From contig JBCBKP010000001.1 of the NCBI GenBank assembly GCA_038521625.1, positions 248,001-312,000 on the forward strand: a stretch of DNA of 64,000 nucleotides, in the 5' to 3' direction. A model generated the notes under the pieces. It was not told the DNA's origin, searched no databases, and saw only the letters and a program-made list of their open reading frames with translations. The DNA comes from JBCBKP01 sp038521625 (GTDB lineage: Bacteria > Planctomycetota > Phycisphaerae > Phycisphaerales > UBA1924). Of the stretch, positions 41,781 to 51,972 are shown one piece after another; positions within the stretch are counted from its first letter, which is position 1; each line of letters begins with the position of its first letter. The translations under genes and the position numbers were made by a program.

Positions 41781-41821
41781 AAAAACGAAAGACGCCCGGG
41801 CGGTGGAGGTCCGCCCGGGCG
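41781..41821 (-). terminator. Rho-independent terminator of the metalloprotease gene
   Basis: On the minus strand an 11-pair GC stem (CGCCCGGGCGG with CCGCCCGGGCG) around a seven-base loop is followed by a T-rich run (TCTTTCGTTTTT). It lies 46 bases past the stop codon of the metalloprotease gene. This is the clearest intrinsic terminator in the window. Confidence 0.85.
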
Positions 41822-41866
41822 CCAAGGGTTGTTCGAGATCGTCAGATTCCGGAGGAACCGGACCGA

Positions 41867-44629
41867 CTAGCGGCGGACGGTGTAGCTGGCGTCGAGCGCC
41901 CGCTCGATCCGCTCGTTGATGTCGGTCAGGTGCGCCGCCGTGTACGAATCGGCCGACTGTGCCCGCTGCACCAGCTCCTGGTTGCTCCGTAGGTACTGGC
42001 GAGCCAGCGAGCTGATCGTCCGCATCGAGGGGCTCGAGGTCCGGTCGAGCAGCGCCAGCGTGATCAGGCGCTCGGTGTGCTCACGCTGCAGGTTCCGGCG
42101 GAAGCCCGAGATCTCCTCGCCGCGCCGGCCTGACAGCTCACGCCAGACGTTGTCGTTGACCGCCTTCAGCAGCTCGGCCAGCGTGAACGCGTCCGAGCCG
42201 CTCTCGACGCGGAACTCGTTGTCATAGACCCGGCGGAGCGAGGTCGGGTTCATCAGCAGCGACAGCGCCGTCGCCTGGATACCGCCGACCTGGTCGTACA
42301 CCGTGTAGCTGGCCGCGTCGGTCAGCTCGTTGATGCCCTGCGGATCCCACCAGTACTCCTTGCCCAGGAACCGCACGAGCTCGGGCGTCAGCCCGTAGGC
42401 CTCGTCCTCGAACGCGTTGTCGAGGATGATGCCCAGCGCCCGACGCTGCTGCTCCGGCTCGACATCGCCGATCGCAGGTCGGTCGCCCGGGTCACCCTTG
42501 AAGTCGTTGTTGATGTACGAGCCACCGATCCAGCGTCCCGCGATGAACAGCGACTGGATGTGCGTGCCGTACAGCGAGTCGAAACGCCGACGCGCCTCGG
42601 CCCAGGGCTCGCCGTCGTCCACGATGTCGGTCAGCAGACGCCCGCGGAGGTCCTTGACCAGACCGAGGCGGCTCTCGGCGAAGTTCAGGTTGTCCTTGCC
42701 GAGCTCCCACGTGTTGTTCCGCGGGTCGTTGCCGAAGCTCATCGCAGTCTGGCTGATGAAGATGTTGTCCGGCTCGCTCACCCGGCTGAGGACCTCGTCG
42801 AGCTCCTTCTCCGGGCCGTAGCCGTACGCGATCGCCCAATGGTCGTACGGGCCGAGCTCCGGCGACGCGTACGGGCCCTGCACCTCGCCCAGCTCGAAGT
42901 TGATGTTCGCCGCGGCGTAGTCCATCACCGAGCCGATCGTCGGGCCCTCGAAGCCCGGGCTGTTGATCTCCTCGAGCGTCCGGATCGTCGAGGCGGCCAT
43001 GTTGTGCTGCAGGCCGAGGCAGTGCCCGACCTCGTGCGCCGAGATGTAGCGGATCATCGGGCCGATGAAGTCCTCGGGCAGCCCGTCCAGCAGCTGGATC
43101 TCCTTGTCCTTCGACTTGTCCAGCGCCAGCAGGCCGGCGGCGAAGGCCGAGTCGGCGATGTTGATGTCCAGCGCGAGCATGTTCCCGATCTTGCACGCGT
43201 GATTCTCCGGGCGCGCGAACACGCCGGCCCACGGGTGCCTCTCGTCGGTCACCTCCATCTCGACGGCCTTGCCGGCCTCGAGAGCGCGGGCCCGGATCTT
43301 CTGCTCACGCGCCATCGGCGTCGCCAGACGCACGCGCGGGTCCCAGTCCGGGTGGTCGTCGAAGAACGCCAGGGTCTCGGGGCCGAAGGCCTGCTCGGTG
43401 AACTCGTCCGCCAGGTTGCCCAGCATGCTGCGCACCGCGCGGGTGAGCCCCTGGTTCCAGACGACGTCGGCGTCCAGGATCTGCCCCGTCCGCGGGTTCG
43501 TCCGGCTCGGGCCGATCGCGTAGCCCTGATTGCTCGCGTTCCAGCGGAAGAAGTTGTACCGCGCGTCCTCCGGGTCGATGTCCATGTACGCGCCGCTGGC
43601 CGCGTCCTGCTGCCGGACCTCGAGCGCGCCGTCGATCCCGATCTTGCGGAACGAATCGTTCCACGCGAGGATGCCCTCACGCACCCAGCGCCGGAACTTG
43701 ATCGGCGTCGTGTGCTCGATGTACCAGACGATCGGCTCCTTCGGCGGGCTCAGGTCCAGCCGCTTGTCCGCCTTCTCGACGTTCCACCGCGTGATGTACC
43801 GGTCGGTCACGTCCTCGTTCGCCGGCTTGGCGAAGTCCTGGTAGAAGTCGTAGAAGTAGCCCACGCGGCTGTCGGCCTTGCGCGGCTTGAAGCCGCGGTC
43901 GCCCTCCAGCGCACCGATCGACCACGTCAGACGCACCAGGTTGCCCGACGGCGCCTCCGGGACCTCGTACTCGAAGACCACGTTCTCCGGGAACGCCTTC
44001 GCCTTCGTCAGCTTGCTCAGCCGCGGGTTGATCCGGTTCACCACCGGGCCGTAGCCGCCCCACGGGCTGAATCCGAACATCTTGCCCGCGTTGTCGATCG
44101 CCATCTTGCCCAGATCGATCACCGGGCGCGGGCCCTGCATCGACTGGATCGGAACGGTGAACAGCACCGTGCCGAGGTCGAGCTGCCCGACCGAGTCCTT
44201 CGCCTGCTGGTCGCCCTCGGTCCGGATGCCGAGGTTCGGCGCGACCAGCGCCAGCTGCTTGTCGTACCGGCGCCACTCGGCGTAGATCGTCGGGCCCATC
44301 ACGCCCGCCTCCTGATCGCCCGCCGAGACGGTGCCCGCGATCATGAACAGCCGCCCCTCGTAGTTCGAGGGCAGGATCGCCAGCAGCTTGCCGGTCTTGT
44401 CGTTCTTGTGCAGCTCCCAGTAGGGCTTGCTGCCGTCCGCCGTCGAGATCACCTTCTCGACCTTGAACTTCTCGACCAGGTCCTTGAGCGGCGGGAAGTC
44501 CGGCTTGGCGGCCGCGACCGCGGCCGAGGACGACGCGGTCGTCATCGCGGCCGGGGCAACGAGGGCGACGCCCGCGGCGAGCGCCAGCGCGCCCGCGCGT
44601 GCCATGTGATAGCGGTGGGGTTTCGACAT
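41867..44629 (-). CDS. Secreted zinc metalloprotease of metzincin type (DUF5117-like)
   Basis: 920 residues. A signal peptide (GALALAAGVALVAPAAM) is followed by an N-terminal domain of about 330 residues (DLVEKFKVEKVIST onward). The catalytic motif HEVGHCLGLQH at 532-542 is HExxHxxGxxH, with a Met-turn SVMDY some residues later; this is the metzincin pattern. The C-terminal part is largely helical. I recognise it as a member of the zinc-dependent metalloprotease family annotated with DUF5117 and DUF4953, common in Bacteroidota and Planctomycetota; substrates are unknown. The ATG at 44629 has GGAGG about ten bases upstream. A clear terminator lies downstream. Confidence 0.88.
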   Translation of the reverse strand: MSKPHRYHMARAGALALAAGVALVAPAAMTTASSSAAVAAAKPDFPPLKDLVEKFKVEKVISTADGSKPYWELHKNDKTGKLLAILPSNYEGRLFMIAGTVSAGDQEAGVMGPTIYAEWRRYDKQLALVAPNLGIRTEGDQQAKDSVGQLDLGTVLFTVPIQSMQGPRPVIDLGKMAIDNAGKMFGFSPWGGYGPVVNRINPRLSKLTKAKAFPENVVFEYEVPEAPSGNLVRLTWSIGALEGDRGFKPRKADSRVGYFYDFYQDFAKPANEDVTDRYITRWNVEKADKRLDLSPPKEPIVWYIEHTTPIKFRRWVREGILAWNDSFRKIGIDGALEVRQQDAASGAYMDIDPEDARYNFFRWNASNQGYAIGPSRTNPRTGQILDADVVWNQGLTRAVRSMLGNLADEFTEQAFGPETLAFFDDHPDWDPRVRLATPMAREQKIRARALEAGKAVEMEVTDERHPWAGVFARPENHACKIGNMLALDINIADSAFAAGLLALDKSKDKEIQLLDGLPEDFIGPMIRYISAHEVGHCLGLQHNMAASTIRTLEEINSPGFEGPTIGSVMDYAAANINFELGEVQGPYASPELGPYDHWAIAYGYGPEKELDEVLSRVSEPDNIFISQTAMSFGNDPRNNTWELGKDNLNFAESRLGLVKDLRGRLLTDIVDDGEPWAEARRRFDSLYGTHIQSLFIAGRWIGGSYINNDFKGDPGDRPAIGDVEPEQQRRALGIILDNAFEDEAYGLTPELVRFLGKEYWWDPQGINELTDAASYTVYDQVGGIQATALSLLMNPTSLRRVYDNEFRVESGSDAFTLAELLKAVNDNVWRELSGRRGEEISGFRRNLQREHTERLITLALLDRTSSPSMRTISSLARQYLRSNQELVQRAQSADSYTAAHLTDINERIERALDASYTVRR

Positions 44630-44901
44630 CTGGGGTGGCCTCCGTAAGGTGGCGCTCTCGCGCCAGTTCAACGAACCTTGGGGAGGGACCGACCCCGCCG
44701 TGAGGGCATCCCCCCACGCGCTGGCCCCCCGCAAGGGATTCCGCTTCGGAACATGATGCCCGAGATTGCGGCCCCCGTCACCTGGACAACCCGAACATCG
44801 CCGAAATCTCTCGAAATCCCCGCATCCGCCCCAGCTACGATCCGCCCCGAAACCGCCCAGATCGAGCATCAGCCAGCCCGCCAGCACCCTCGGAGACGCC
44901 C

Positions 44902-46017
<1,116 letters not shown>

Positions 46018-46035
46018 GCGCCCGTCGCGACCCCG

Positions 46036-46095
46036 CCTCCCCCGTTGCCAACCGGGGAGGTGCCGAGCCCCATCGGAGAGAGGGTCGGGGCGGGG
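46036..46095. repeat. REP-like dispersed repeat, copy A
   Basis: About 60 bases starting CCTCCCCCGTTGCC, a near-palindrome whose second arm has one change, then a conserved GGTGCCGAGCCC and GAGAG trailer. It matches copy B at 48628-48686 closely. It lies between ychF and the endonuclease gene, which converge here. Confidence 0.8.
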
Positions 46096-46140
46096 GGCGA
46101 TCCCGCGCCGGCCGCCCGCTCGCCGCCCGAGGACCGCGAC

Positions 46141-47847
46141 TCAGCCAGCCCCGCAGCCGGCGAAGAATAGATCCACGAACACCGTCACGTCCGACTGACT
46201 CACCACGTCGAACGGCGAGGCCAACGCCGCGGCCCTCGCGTCGCCCGTGAAGAACAAGTCCACGAACACGCTCACGTCCGTCTGCGAGATCACGCCGAAC
46301 GGCGACGCCACGTCGGCGCCATTGCAGCCGCCCACGCTCGCCGTCACGCGGAGCGTGAGTGAACCACGCCCGGCGGCCGCGCCCAGAACCGAAGGATCGT
46401 CGCCCGTCAGGATCTGGAACGTCGCCGCCAGATCGCCCGAACCCTCGGGCCGGATCTCGACGACGGCCTCCAGCGACGACCCGGGAGCGACGACGCCCGT
46501 TGGGAGCATGAGCGAGATGTCCGCGACGTCTCCGGACGACCCGCCCGCCGAGAGCACGGCCCCCGCCGTGAACCCGCCGCCCAGATCGAGCGCGTGCATG
46601 GGCACGCCGATCTGCGCCGTCTCCCCCGGCGTCAGCAAGCCCGCGTCGAGATCGAGCTCCGGCACGACCGACACCGGATCGAACGACCCGCCCGAGGGCG
46701 ACAGGACGTCGAGTTCGTAGTCGATCACGTCGTCGCCGTCGAGCCCGCCGAATCCCGAGCCGAGGCCCGTCGTCAGGTCCAGGTTGTCGATGACGACCCG
46801 CCCGCTGTACCGCCCGGGGCCCGAGATCACGCCCGCGTCGACGCCGATCGAGATCGAACGCGGCGACGAATCGCCGATCGCGAACGCGCCGGTGAAGCCG
46901 CCCGCGAGCGGCTGATCGCTCGTAATGTCGCCGCTCGAACGCACCGCGTAGTACACGCCGTCCGAGCCGTCCCGATGCAGAGTGACCGATTCCGGGGCGA
47001 CCGCCGCGCCCTCGATCGCACGCCGGTGGATCGCGACGCTCGAGCCGCCGTCGGCGCCGGGCCCGCTCCCGACGTACAGGCGCGAATCGTTCTGGTCGTC
47101 CACGAACACCGACCAGACCGCCCAGGGCAGATCGACGAACGCGCTGCGGTTGTTCGTGTAATAGCTCGGGTTCTCGCTCTGCGAGTAGATCACGTGGTTG
47201 CGTCGGCGCTCGAACTCGTCGGGCACATCCGCGTAGTGGTGGGCCACCATCGAACCCAGCTCGCCCATCTGATTGCTCGACGGGAAGCCATCGGAGAGCG
47301 GCAGGTTGTACCGCACCGACGAGTAGAAGATCGATCGCGCGATGTCGCCCTTGTCCCGGTCACCCGCGAACCAATAGCTGCCCAGGCTCCGGAACGACCC
47401 GACGGTCGTCGAAAGCCCGAACGGCTTGTTCGACCGCTGGCCGTTCACGGTCGGGTTGCACGGGCGCAGCGCGTGCGGATCGCCGAGATTCCCGCGCGTC
47501 GAGTTCGACGCGCTGCCCGGCTGACGCGACTGCGGCCAGACGTGCTCGCGGTTCCAAGTCGATCCCGAGTTCCAGGTCGCGCTGACCGACTGGCGGTTGT
47601 ACGCGAGCAGGATGTTCCCGGGCCGGTCGGGGTCGGCGTCATGCAACGCCGCGGAGTATCGGAAGTCGCCGTACCGCTGCTGGATGTGCCCCGCGCTCAT
47701 CGCGGTGGCAAGGCTCTGCCGCAGCGCCGCGCCCTCGCCCGAGACCGACTGGTAGTACTCCGCGGGCGCCGCCCACGGATCAACCTGCGCGAGCGCCGGC
47801 GTTGTGAGCGCGAGGCACCAAAGGACAAAGACTCGGCGGCGATCCAT
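46141..47847 (-). CDS. Secreted endonuclease I with GC-type dockerin-like tail
   Basis: 568 residues. After a signal peptide (VLWCLALTTPALAQ) comes an endonuclease I/EndA-type domain: NREHVWPQS with likely catalytic His102, then GNLGDPHALRPCNPTVNGQR and a GDRDKGDIARSIFYSSVRYN-type segment, as in Vibrio Vvn and E. coli EndA. It would cut extracellular DNA or RNA. Residues about 290-500 are beta-rich domains of unknown function. The last 60 residues are the shared tail (CNGADVASPFGVISQTDVSV, FDVVSQSDVTVFV, GCGAG). The ATG at 47847 follows GAGGAG. Nutrient acquisition from DNA is a reasonable inference. Confidence 0.9.
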   Translation of the reverse strand: MDRRRVFVLWCLALTTPALAQVDPWAAPAEYYQSVSGEGAALRQSLATAMSAGHIQQRYGDFRYSAALHDADPDRPGNILLAYNRQSVSATWNSGSTWNREHVWPQSRQPGSASNSTRGNLGDPHALRPCNPTVNGQRSNKPFGLSTTVGSFRSLGSYWFAGDRDKGDIARSIFYSSVRYNLPLSDGFPSSNQMGELGSMVAHHYADVPDEFERRRNHVIYSQSENPSYYTNNRSAFVDLPWAVWSVFVDDQNDSRLYVGSGPGADGGSSVAIHRRAIEGAAVAPESVTLHRDGSDGVYYAVRSSGDITSDQPLAGGFTGAFAIGDSSPRSISIGVDAGVISGPGRYSGRVVIDNLDLTTGLGSGFGGLDGDDVIDYELDVLSPSGGSFDPVSVVPELDLDAGLLTPGETAQIGVPMHALDLGGGFTAGAVLSAGGSSGDVADISLMLPTGVVAPGSSLEAVVEIRPEGSGDLAATFQILTGDDPSVLGAAAGRGSLTLRVTASVGGCNGADVASPFGVISQTDVSVFVDLFFTGDARAAALASPFDVVSQSDVTVFVDLFFAGCGAG

Positions 47848-48091
47848 CCAGAACTCCTCGGCGATCTCGGGCCTCAGACGGGGCAGGTCCGATCAATCTC
47901 TTGCCCGAACTCCCGCGGCGGTCGGCGTTGAGACCGCCTCGAAACGCGGCCCGGCGTCTACCATAGCCGTCCCCCGCGGAAGATCCAAGCCGAGCATTGG
48001 CAGGAGCTTCGGCGTAATCGGTGCGAGCTCGCCACGATGCGCTGCCCCTCGGTCGCCTCGTGGCTCGGCCACCCCGTCGCTAACCTCCGGC

Positions 48092-48574
48092 ATGCCCCCC
48101 GACCTCGTCAAGGTCCACTTCGACGCCGAGCCCGACTACGTCGAGATGCTCCGGATCGGCGGCGAGTTCGTGTGGGCCGAGCCGGTCGCCGAGAACCGAT
48201 TCCGTCTCGACAACACGCCCTTCTACGTGCTCTGGGCGCGCTTTAAGGACGTCGTCGAGGCCGAACCGACCGACCGATCCATCGAGACCCCGGGCGGCCC
48301 CGTGCCGGTCTTCGAGGCGCGCGTGCTCATCGAACGCTCCGGCCACGCCACATACCACGTCATCCCCTACGCCGAGCACGCGGGCGCCTGGGCCGAGCTC
48401 TGGCCGCGACTCGAGACGCTCGGCTGCACCTTCGAGAGCACCGGCGATGACGTCCACGTTGAGCTGTTCGCGATCGACGCGCCGCCGGAGGCCGACCGCG
48501 ACGCGATCGACGCCGTGCTCACCGAGTACGAGAGCGCCGACCGCATCGCCTGGGCGAGCAGCGGCGGCGGCTGA
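48092..48574 (+). CDS. DUF4265 protein
   Basis: 160 residues. LVKVHFDAEPDYVEMLRIGG, then WAEPVAENRFRLDNTPFYVL match the DUF4265 family, found in scattered bacteria as a short soluble protein of unknown role. No catalytic residues are evident. No ribosome binding site precedes the ATG at 48092 and no alternative start is better, so the start is uncertain. It is divergent from the endonuclease gene, separated by 244 bases that should carry both promoters; none was clear. Confidence 0.78.
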   Translation: MPPDLVKVHFDAEPDYVEMLRIGGEFVWAEPVAENRFRLDNTPFYVLWARFKDVVEAEPTDRSIETPGGPVPVFEARVLIERSGHATYHVIPYAEHAGAWAELWPRLETLGCTFESTGDDVHVELFAIDAPPEADRDAIDAVLTEYESADRIAWASSGGG

Positions 48575-48627
48575 TCACGGTTCGTCCAGCTCTCGCATCG
48601 AGAGCCCCAAGCGTGAGCGCAGGTCCC

Positions 48628-48686
48628 ACCTCCCCCGTTGCCAACGGGGGAGGTGCCGAGCCCGATCAGAGAGGGCGCGGCGGAGG
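48628..48686. repeat. REP-like dispersed repeat, copy B
   Basis: CCTCCCCCGTT, a GCC loop and AACGGGGGAGG form a perfect 11-pair hairpin (48628-48652), followed by the same GTGCCGAGCCC and AGAGAGGG trailer as copy A. Same orientation as copy A, 2.6 kb apart. It lies just past the DUF4265 gene. Confidence 0.85.
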
Positions 48687-48691
48687 GCGTG

Positions 48692-48730
48692 CAGGCTCCC
48701 TCTCCCTCTGGGAGAGGGCCGGGGTGAGGG
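48692..48730. repeat. Second REP-like hairpin element
   Basis: CCCTCTCCC, TCT, GGGAGAGGG forms a nine-pair hairpin (48697-48717) followed by GCCGGGGTGAGGG. Near-identical sequences recur in many unrelated bacterial genomes between genes. It follows copy B directly, so two element types sit together in this 249-base gap. Confidence 0.8.
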
Positions 48731-48823
48731 CCAAAGGCGGACGGCTTCGATCCGCTCGCCCGCCCTCCGGGCGGTTCGGTTGAGACACGACCTCCGGGCG
48801 AGAGGATTCTCCCGGGCGCGTGC

Positions 48824-49678
48824 TCAGTCAGAATTCCGCAGCAGCGCGAGCAGACGCAGGATCGAGATGTACAGCCAGACCAGAGTGACGAGCACCGCAA
48901 AGCCGCCGTACCAGTTCATGTACTTCGGCGCCCCGGCGTTCACGCCGTCCTCGATCACCCGGAAATCAACCAGCAAGTTCGCCGCCGCGATCACCACGAT
49001 CACGCCGGCGATGCCGATACCCAGCGGGCCCATCGCCCAGAGCGAGGCGCTCTGCACGCCGAACAGCCGCAGCAGGAACATGCCGGCCATCAGCACCACC
49101 ACGCCGATGGTGGCCGCGAAGATGCCCTTCATCAGGGCGTTCGAGACGCGGATGATCCGCGTCGAATACGCGACCAGCAGTCCCGCCGCGATGCCGAACG
49201 TCAGCAGCCCCGCCTGGAACACGATCGAGGTGTCGAGGCTCGCGACCACGCCGCCCGAACCGCCGGTGCCCGCGGCGGCGCTCTGCTGCGCGCCCGCCCA
49301 GCTCGCGTAGAAGAGGCTGATCGCGCCGACGAACACGCCCTCGACCACGGCGAACGGCAGGCCGAGCGCCGGCGCCAGGTTCGGCTTGAACGAGATCACG
49401 AGCGTCAGGATCAGCCCGAGAATCGCGCTGCCGGCGATCAGCCCCATCGAGAGCCCACCCGAGGCGTTCTGCAGGAAGCCGAACGTCAGCATCGCGGTCA
49501 TGCCGAGCGTGCTCAGCATGATGCCCGTCGCGATCACCGTGCCGCCGATCGACGCGGTTTGCGTCCGCGCGGCCATCACATCAGGCCCGCCCTGCTCGAC
49601 CAGATTGTCGTAGTGACTCGGGCGCTCGTACGTGTTCTGGCTTAGGACCGGGCTGCCGAGCCCCATGTTGCTGAGCAT
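48824..49678 (-). CDS. Bax inhibitor-1/YccA-family membrane protein
   Basis: 284 residues with about seven hydrophobic helices (for instance LTLVISFKPNLAPALGLPFA, AAGLLVAYSTRIIRV, WYGGFAVLVTLVWLYISILR). The BI-1 group includes bacterial YccA, which modulates the FtsH protease, and BsYetJ, a pH-sensitive calcium leak channel. An Asp pair expected of BI-1 channels may correspond to NTDF... segments, but I could not align it with certainty. The ATG is at 49678. It faces the REP-like cluster at its 3' end. Confidence 0.88.
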   Translation of the reverse strand: MLSNMGLGSPVLSQNTYERPSHYDNLVEQGGPDVMAARTQTASIGGTVIATGIMLSTLGMTAMLTFGFLQNASGGLSMGLIAGSAILGLILTLVISFKPNLAPALGLPFAVVEGVFVGAISLFYASWAGAQQSAAAGTGGSGGVVASLDTSIVFQAGLLTFGIAAGLLVAYSTRIIRVSNALMKGIFAATIGVVVLMAGMFLLRLFGVQSASLWAMGPLGIGIAGVIVVIAAANLLVDFRVIEDGVNAGAPKYMNWYGGFAVLVTLVWLYISILRLLALLRNSD

Positions 49679-49759
49679 CGTCGACTCCTCATTCCACCCT
49701 TGACCGATCGGCGAGATCCTACCGGCAGTCGAGCCCGGCGTTGAAGCCCAGGCGCCGGT

Positions 49760-51388
49760 TTAGCGCCCGCGAGCCCCCGGCGTCGAGTCCGGCGAGTAGT
49801 TCGGCGATTCCTTGGTAATCCGGATGTCGTGCGGGTGGTTTTCGATCACCGTCGCGGGGGAAACCCTCACGAACCGGGCGTCCCGGCGCATCTCCGCGGT
49901 CGTCTGGCACCCCGTGTACCCCATCGCCGACCGCAGGCCGCCCACGAGCTGATACACGAACTCCGCCAGCGCCCCCCGGTACGGCACCAGGCCCTCGACG
50001 CCCTCGGGCACGAACTTCTCGCGGGCCGGGGACCCATCTTGGCCGGCGCCCTCGAGCTTGTCGGCCTGACGGTATCGGTCGGCCGAGCCCGCCATCATCG
50101 CGCCCTCGCTGCCCATGCCGCGGTAGGCCTTGTACCGGCGCCCGCCCGAGATCACCAGCTCGCCCGGGCTCTCGTCCAGGCCCGCGAACAGGCCGCCCAT
50201 CATCACGCAGTCGGCGCCCGCCGCGATCGCCTTGGCGATGTCGCCCGACTGGCGGACGCCGCCGTCGGCGATCACCGGCACGTCGAGCCCGCTCGCCCGG
50301 ACGCCCTCGCACGCGTGCATCACCGCCGTGATCTGCGGCACGCCCACGCCCGTCACCACCCGCGTCGTGCAGATCGAGCCCGGCCCGATGCCGACCTTCA
50401 CCGCGTCCGCCCCGGCGAGCGCCAGGTCGTGCGCCGCCGCCGCCGTCGCGACGTTGCCCGCGATGACCTCGATCTCGAAGCTCGACTTGATCTCGCGCAC
50501 CGCGTCCAGCACGTTCTGGCTGTGCCCGTGCGCCGTGTCGACCGTGATCACATCGGCCTCGGCCTTGATCAGCGCCTCGACCCGGTCCATCTGGCCCGGC
50601 CCGACCGCCGCGCCGCAGCGGAGCCGCCCTCGCTCGTCGGTGTTGGCCGAGGGGAAGCTCGCCAGCCGCTCGATGTCGCGCATCGTGATCAGGCCGACGA
50701 GACGGAAGTCGCCGTCCACCAGGATCAGCTTCTCGACCTTGTTCTTGTTGAGGATCACCTCGGCCTCGGCGAGCGTGGTGTTCGGCGGCGCCGTCACCAG
50801 GCCGCGGTCGGTCATCACGTCGGTCACCTTCGTCGCGGTGTCCTCGACGAACTTCAGGTCGCGACGCGTCAGGATGCCCAGCACTCGCCCCGCCGGCTGC
50901 CCGGGACCCGACCGCAGCTCCTCCGAACCGCCCTCGGTCACCGGGAAGCCCGAGACGTGATGCCTGTGCATGAGCTCGCGGGCCTGACGGACCGTGTCGT
51001 CGGGGCCCAACGTGATCGGGTCCGTGATCACGCCGTTCGCCGACCGCTTTACCTTCGCGACCTCGCGGGCCTGGTCCTCCGGGCTCAGGTTCTTGTGCAC
51101 GATCCCGATCCCGCCCTCCTGGGCCAGCGCGATCGCCAGGCGGGACTCGGTCACCGTGTCCATCGGGGCCGAGACCAGCGGGATGTGCAGCGGGATCCGG
51201 GCCGTCAGCCGCGACCGCACGTCCGCCGTGCTCGGCAGCACCGCGCTGCGCTGCGGCACGAGCAGCACGTCGTCGAACGTGATGCCGTCGTCGATGATCT
51301 TGCCGCCGCCCTGAGACAGGCCACCGGGGCCCGTCCCCGGGACGGTCGCCGGAGCGCTCGGACTGCTCTTTTTCGAGAGGGTCGCCAT
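49760..51388 (-). CDS. guaB: Inosine-5'-monophosphate dehydrogenase
   Basis: 542 residues. It oxidises IMP to XMP with NAD, the committed step to GMP. FDDVLLVPQRSAVLPSTADV opens the barrel; two CBS domains are inserted in the middle (MHRHHVSGFPVTEGG, VTDVMTDRGLVTAPPNTTL). The catalytic loop GPGSICTTRVVTGVG holds Cys340, and GGRRYKAYRGMGSEGAM is the phosphate-binding strand. It has a 35-residue low-complexity N-terminal extension rich in Ser, Pro and Gly. The ATG at 51388 was preferred; another Met lies three codons upstream. The C-terminus is complete. Confidence 0.96.
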   Translation of the reverse strand: MATLSKKSSPSAPATVPGTGPGGLSQGGGKIIDDGITFDDVLLVPQRSAVLPSTADVRSRLTARIPLHIPLVSAPMDTVTESRLAIALAQEGGIGIVHKNLSPEDQAREVAKVKRSANGVITDPITLGPDDTVRQARELMHRHHVSGFPVTEGGSEELRSGPGQPAGRVLGILTRRDLKFVEDTATKVTDVMTDRGLVTAPPNTTLAEAEVILNKNKVEKLILVDGDFRLVGLITMRDIERLASFPSANTDERGRLRCGAAVGPGQMDRVEALIKAEADVITVDTAHGHSQNVLDAVREIKSSFEIEVIAGNVATAAAAHDLALAGADAVKVGIGPGSICTTRVVTGVGVPQITAVMHACEGVRASGLDVPVIADGGVRQSGDIAKAIAAGADCVMMGGLFAGLDESPGELVISGGRRYKAYRGMGSEGAMMAGSADRYRQADKLEGAGQDGSPAREKFVPEGVEGLVPYRGALAEFVYQLVGGLRSAMGYTGCQTTAEMRRDARFVRVSPATVIENHPHDIRITKESPNYSPDSTPGARGR

Positions 51389-51456
51389 GGATGAGTGTCG
51401 CACCCTCGCCCCCGCCTGTCTACGCCCGGGCGCCCGCCGCTCGCGAATTCGCGCCC

Positions 51457-51972
51457 TCACAACACAAGGCGGACCACCAGCTGGGTCACACCAAGCGCCA
51501 TCAGCCCCGCGACCAGGTCGTCGAGCAAGATCCCCCAGCCCCCCGGCACCTGCTGCATCGCGCCGGCCGGGCCGGGCTTGAGGATGTCCAGCAGGCGGAA
51601 GCTCAAGAACGCCACCGCCACCGCCGCGATCGCCCGGATCGGGTCCGCGCCCAGGCTCGCCGGGAGCAGCAGCAGCGCGATCGCCTGCCCGGCGGTCTCG
51701 TCCGCGACGACCTCGGACGGGTCCTTGCGTCCGTAGAGCGCCTCCGCCGCCTCGCCCCCGGCGATGCACCCGGCGGAGAAGATCACGAGCATCGCGAGCA
51801 TCGCGCCGTCAAGCATCGGCCCGCCCAGGCCGGCGAGTAGCATCGCAAGCGCGACGACACACGGGGGCAAGCTGCCCCATGTTCCGGGTGCCGGACGCAG
51901 GTGCCCCAGCCCGAACGTCGTCGCCAGCACGAGCACGCCGGCCGGCGGAGATCCCAGCGGTCGCCGTCTCAT
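51457..51972 (-). CDS. pgpA: Phosphatidylglycerophosphatase A
   Basis: 171 residues. It dephosphorylates phosphatidylglycerol phosphate to phosphatidylglycerol at the inner membrane. HLRPAPGTWGSLPP near residue 22 and the later VADETAGQAIAL and FRLLDILKPGP, then GGWGILLDDLVAG are the conserved PgpA motifs. Three to four hydrophobic helices are visible. Its ATG overlaps the stop of pgsA by four bases (ATGA), so the enzyme that makes the substrate and the one that uses it are co-translated. Confidence 0.93.
   Translation of the reverse strand: MRRRPLGSPPAGVLVLATTFGLGHLRPAPGTWGSLPPCVVALAMLLAGLGGPMLDGAMLAMLVIFSAGCIAGGEAAEALYGRKDPSEVVADETAGQAIALLLLPASLGADPIRAIAAVAVAFLSFRLLDILKPGPAGAMQQVPGGWGILLDDLVAGLMALGVTQLVVRLVL

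Noticed and set aside
46018..48823. Insertion sequence between the repeats
   Set aside because: No transposase, no terminal inverted repeats and no target duplication were seen; the elements look REP-like.
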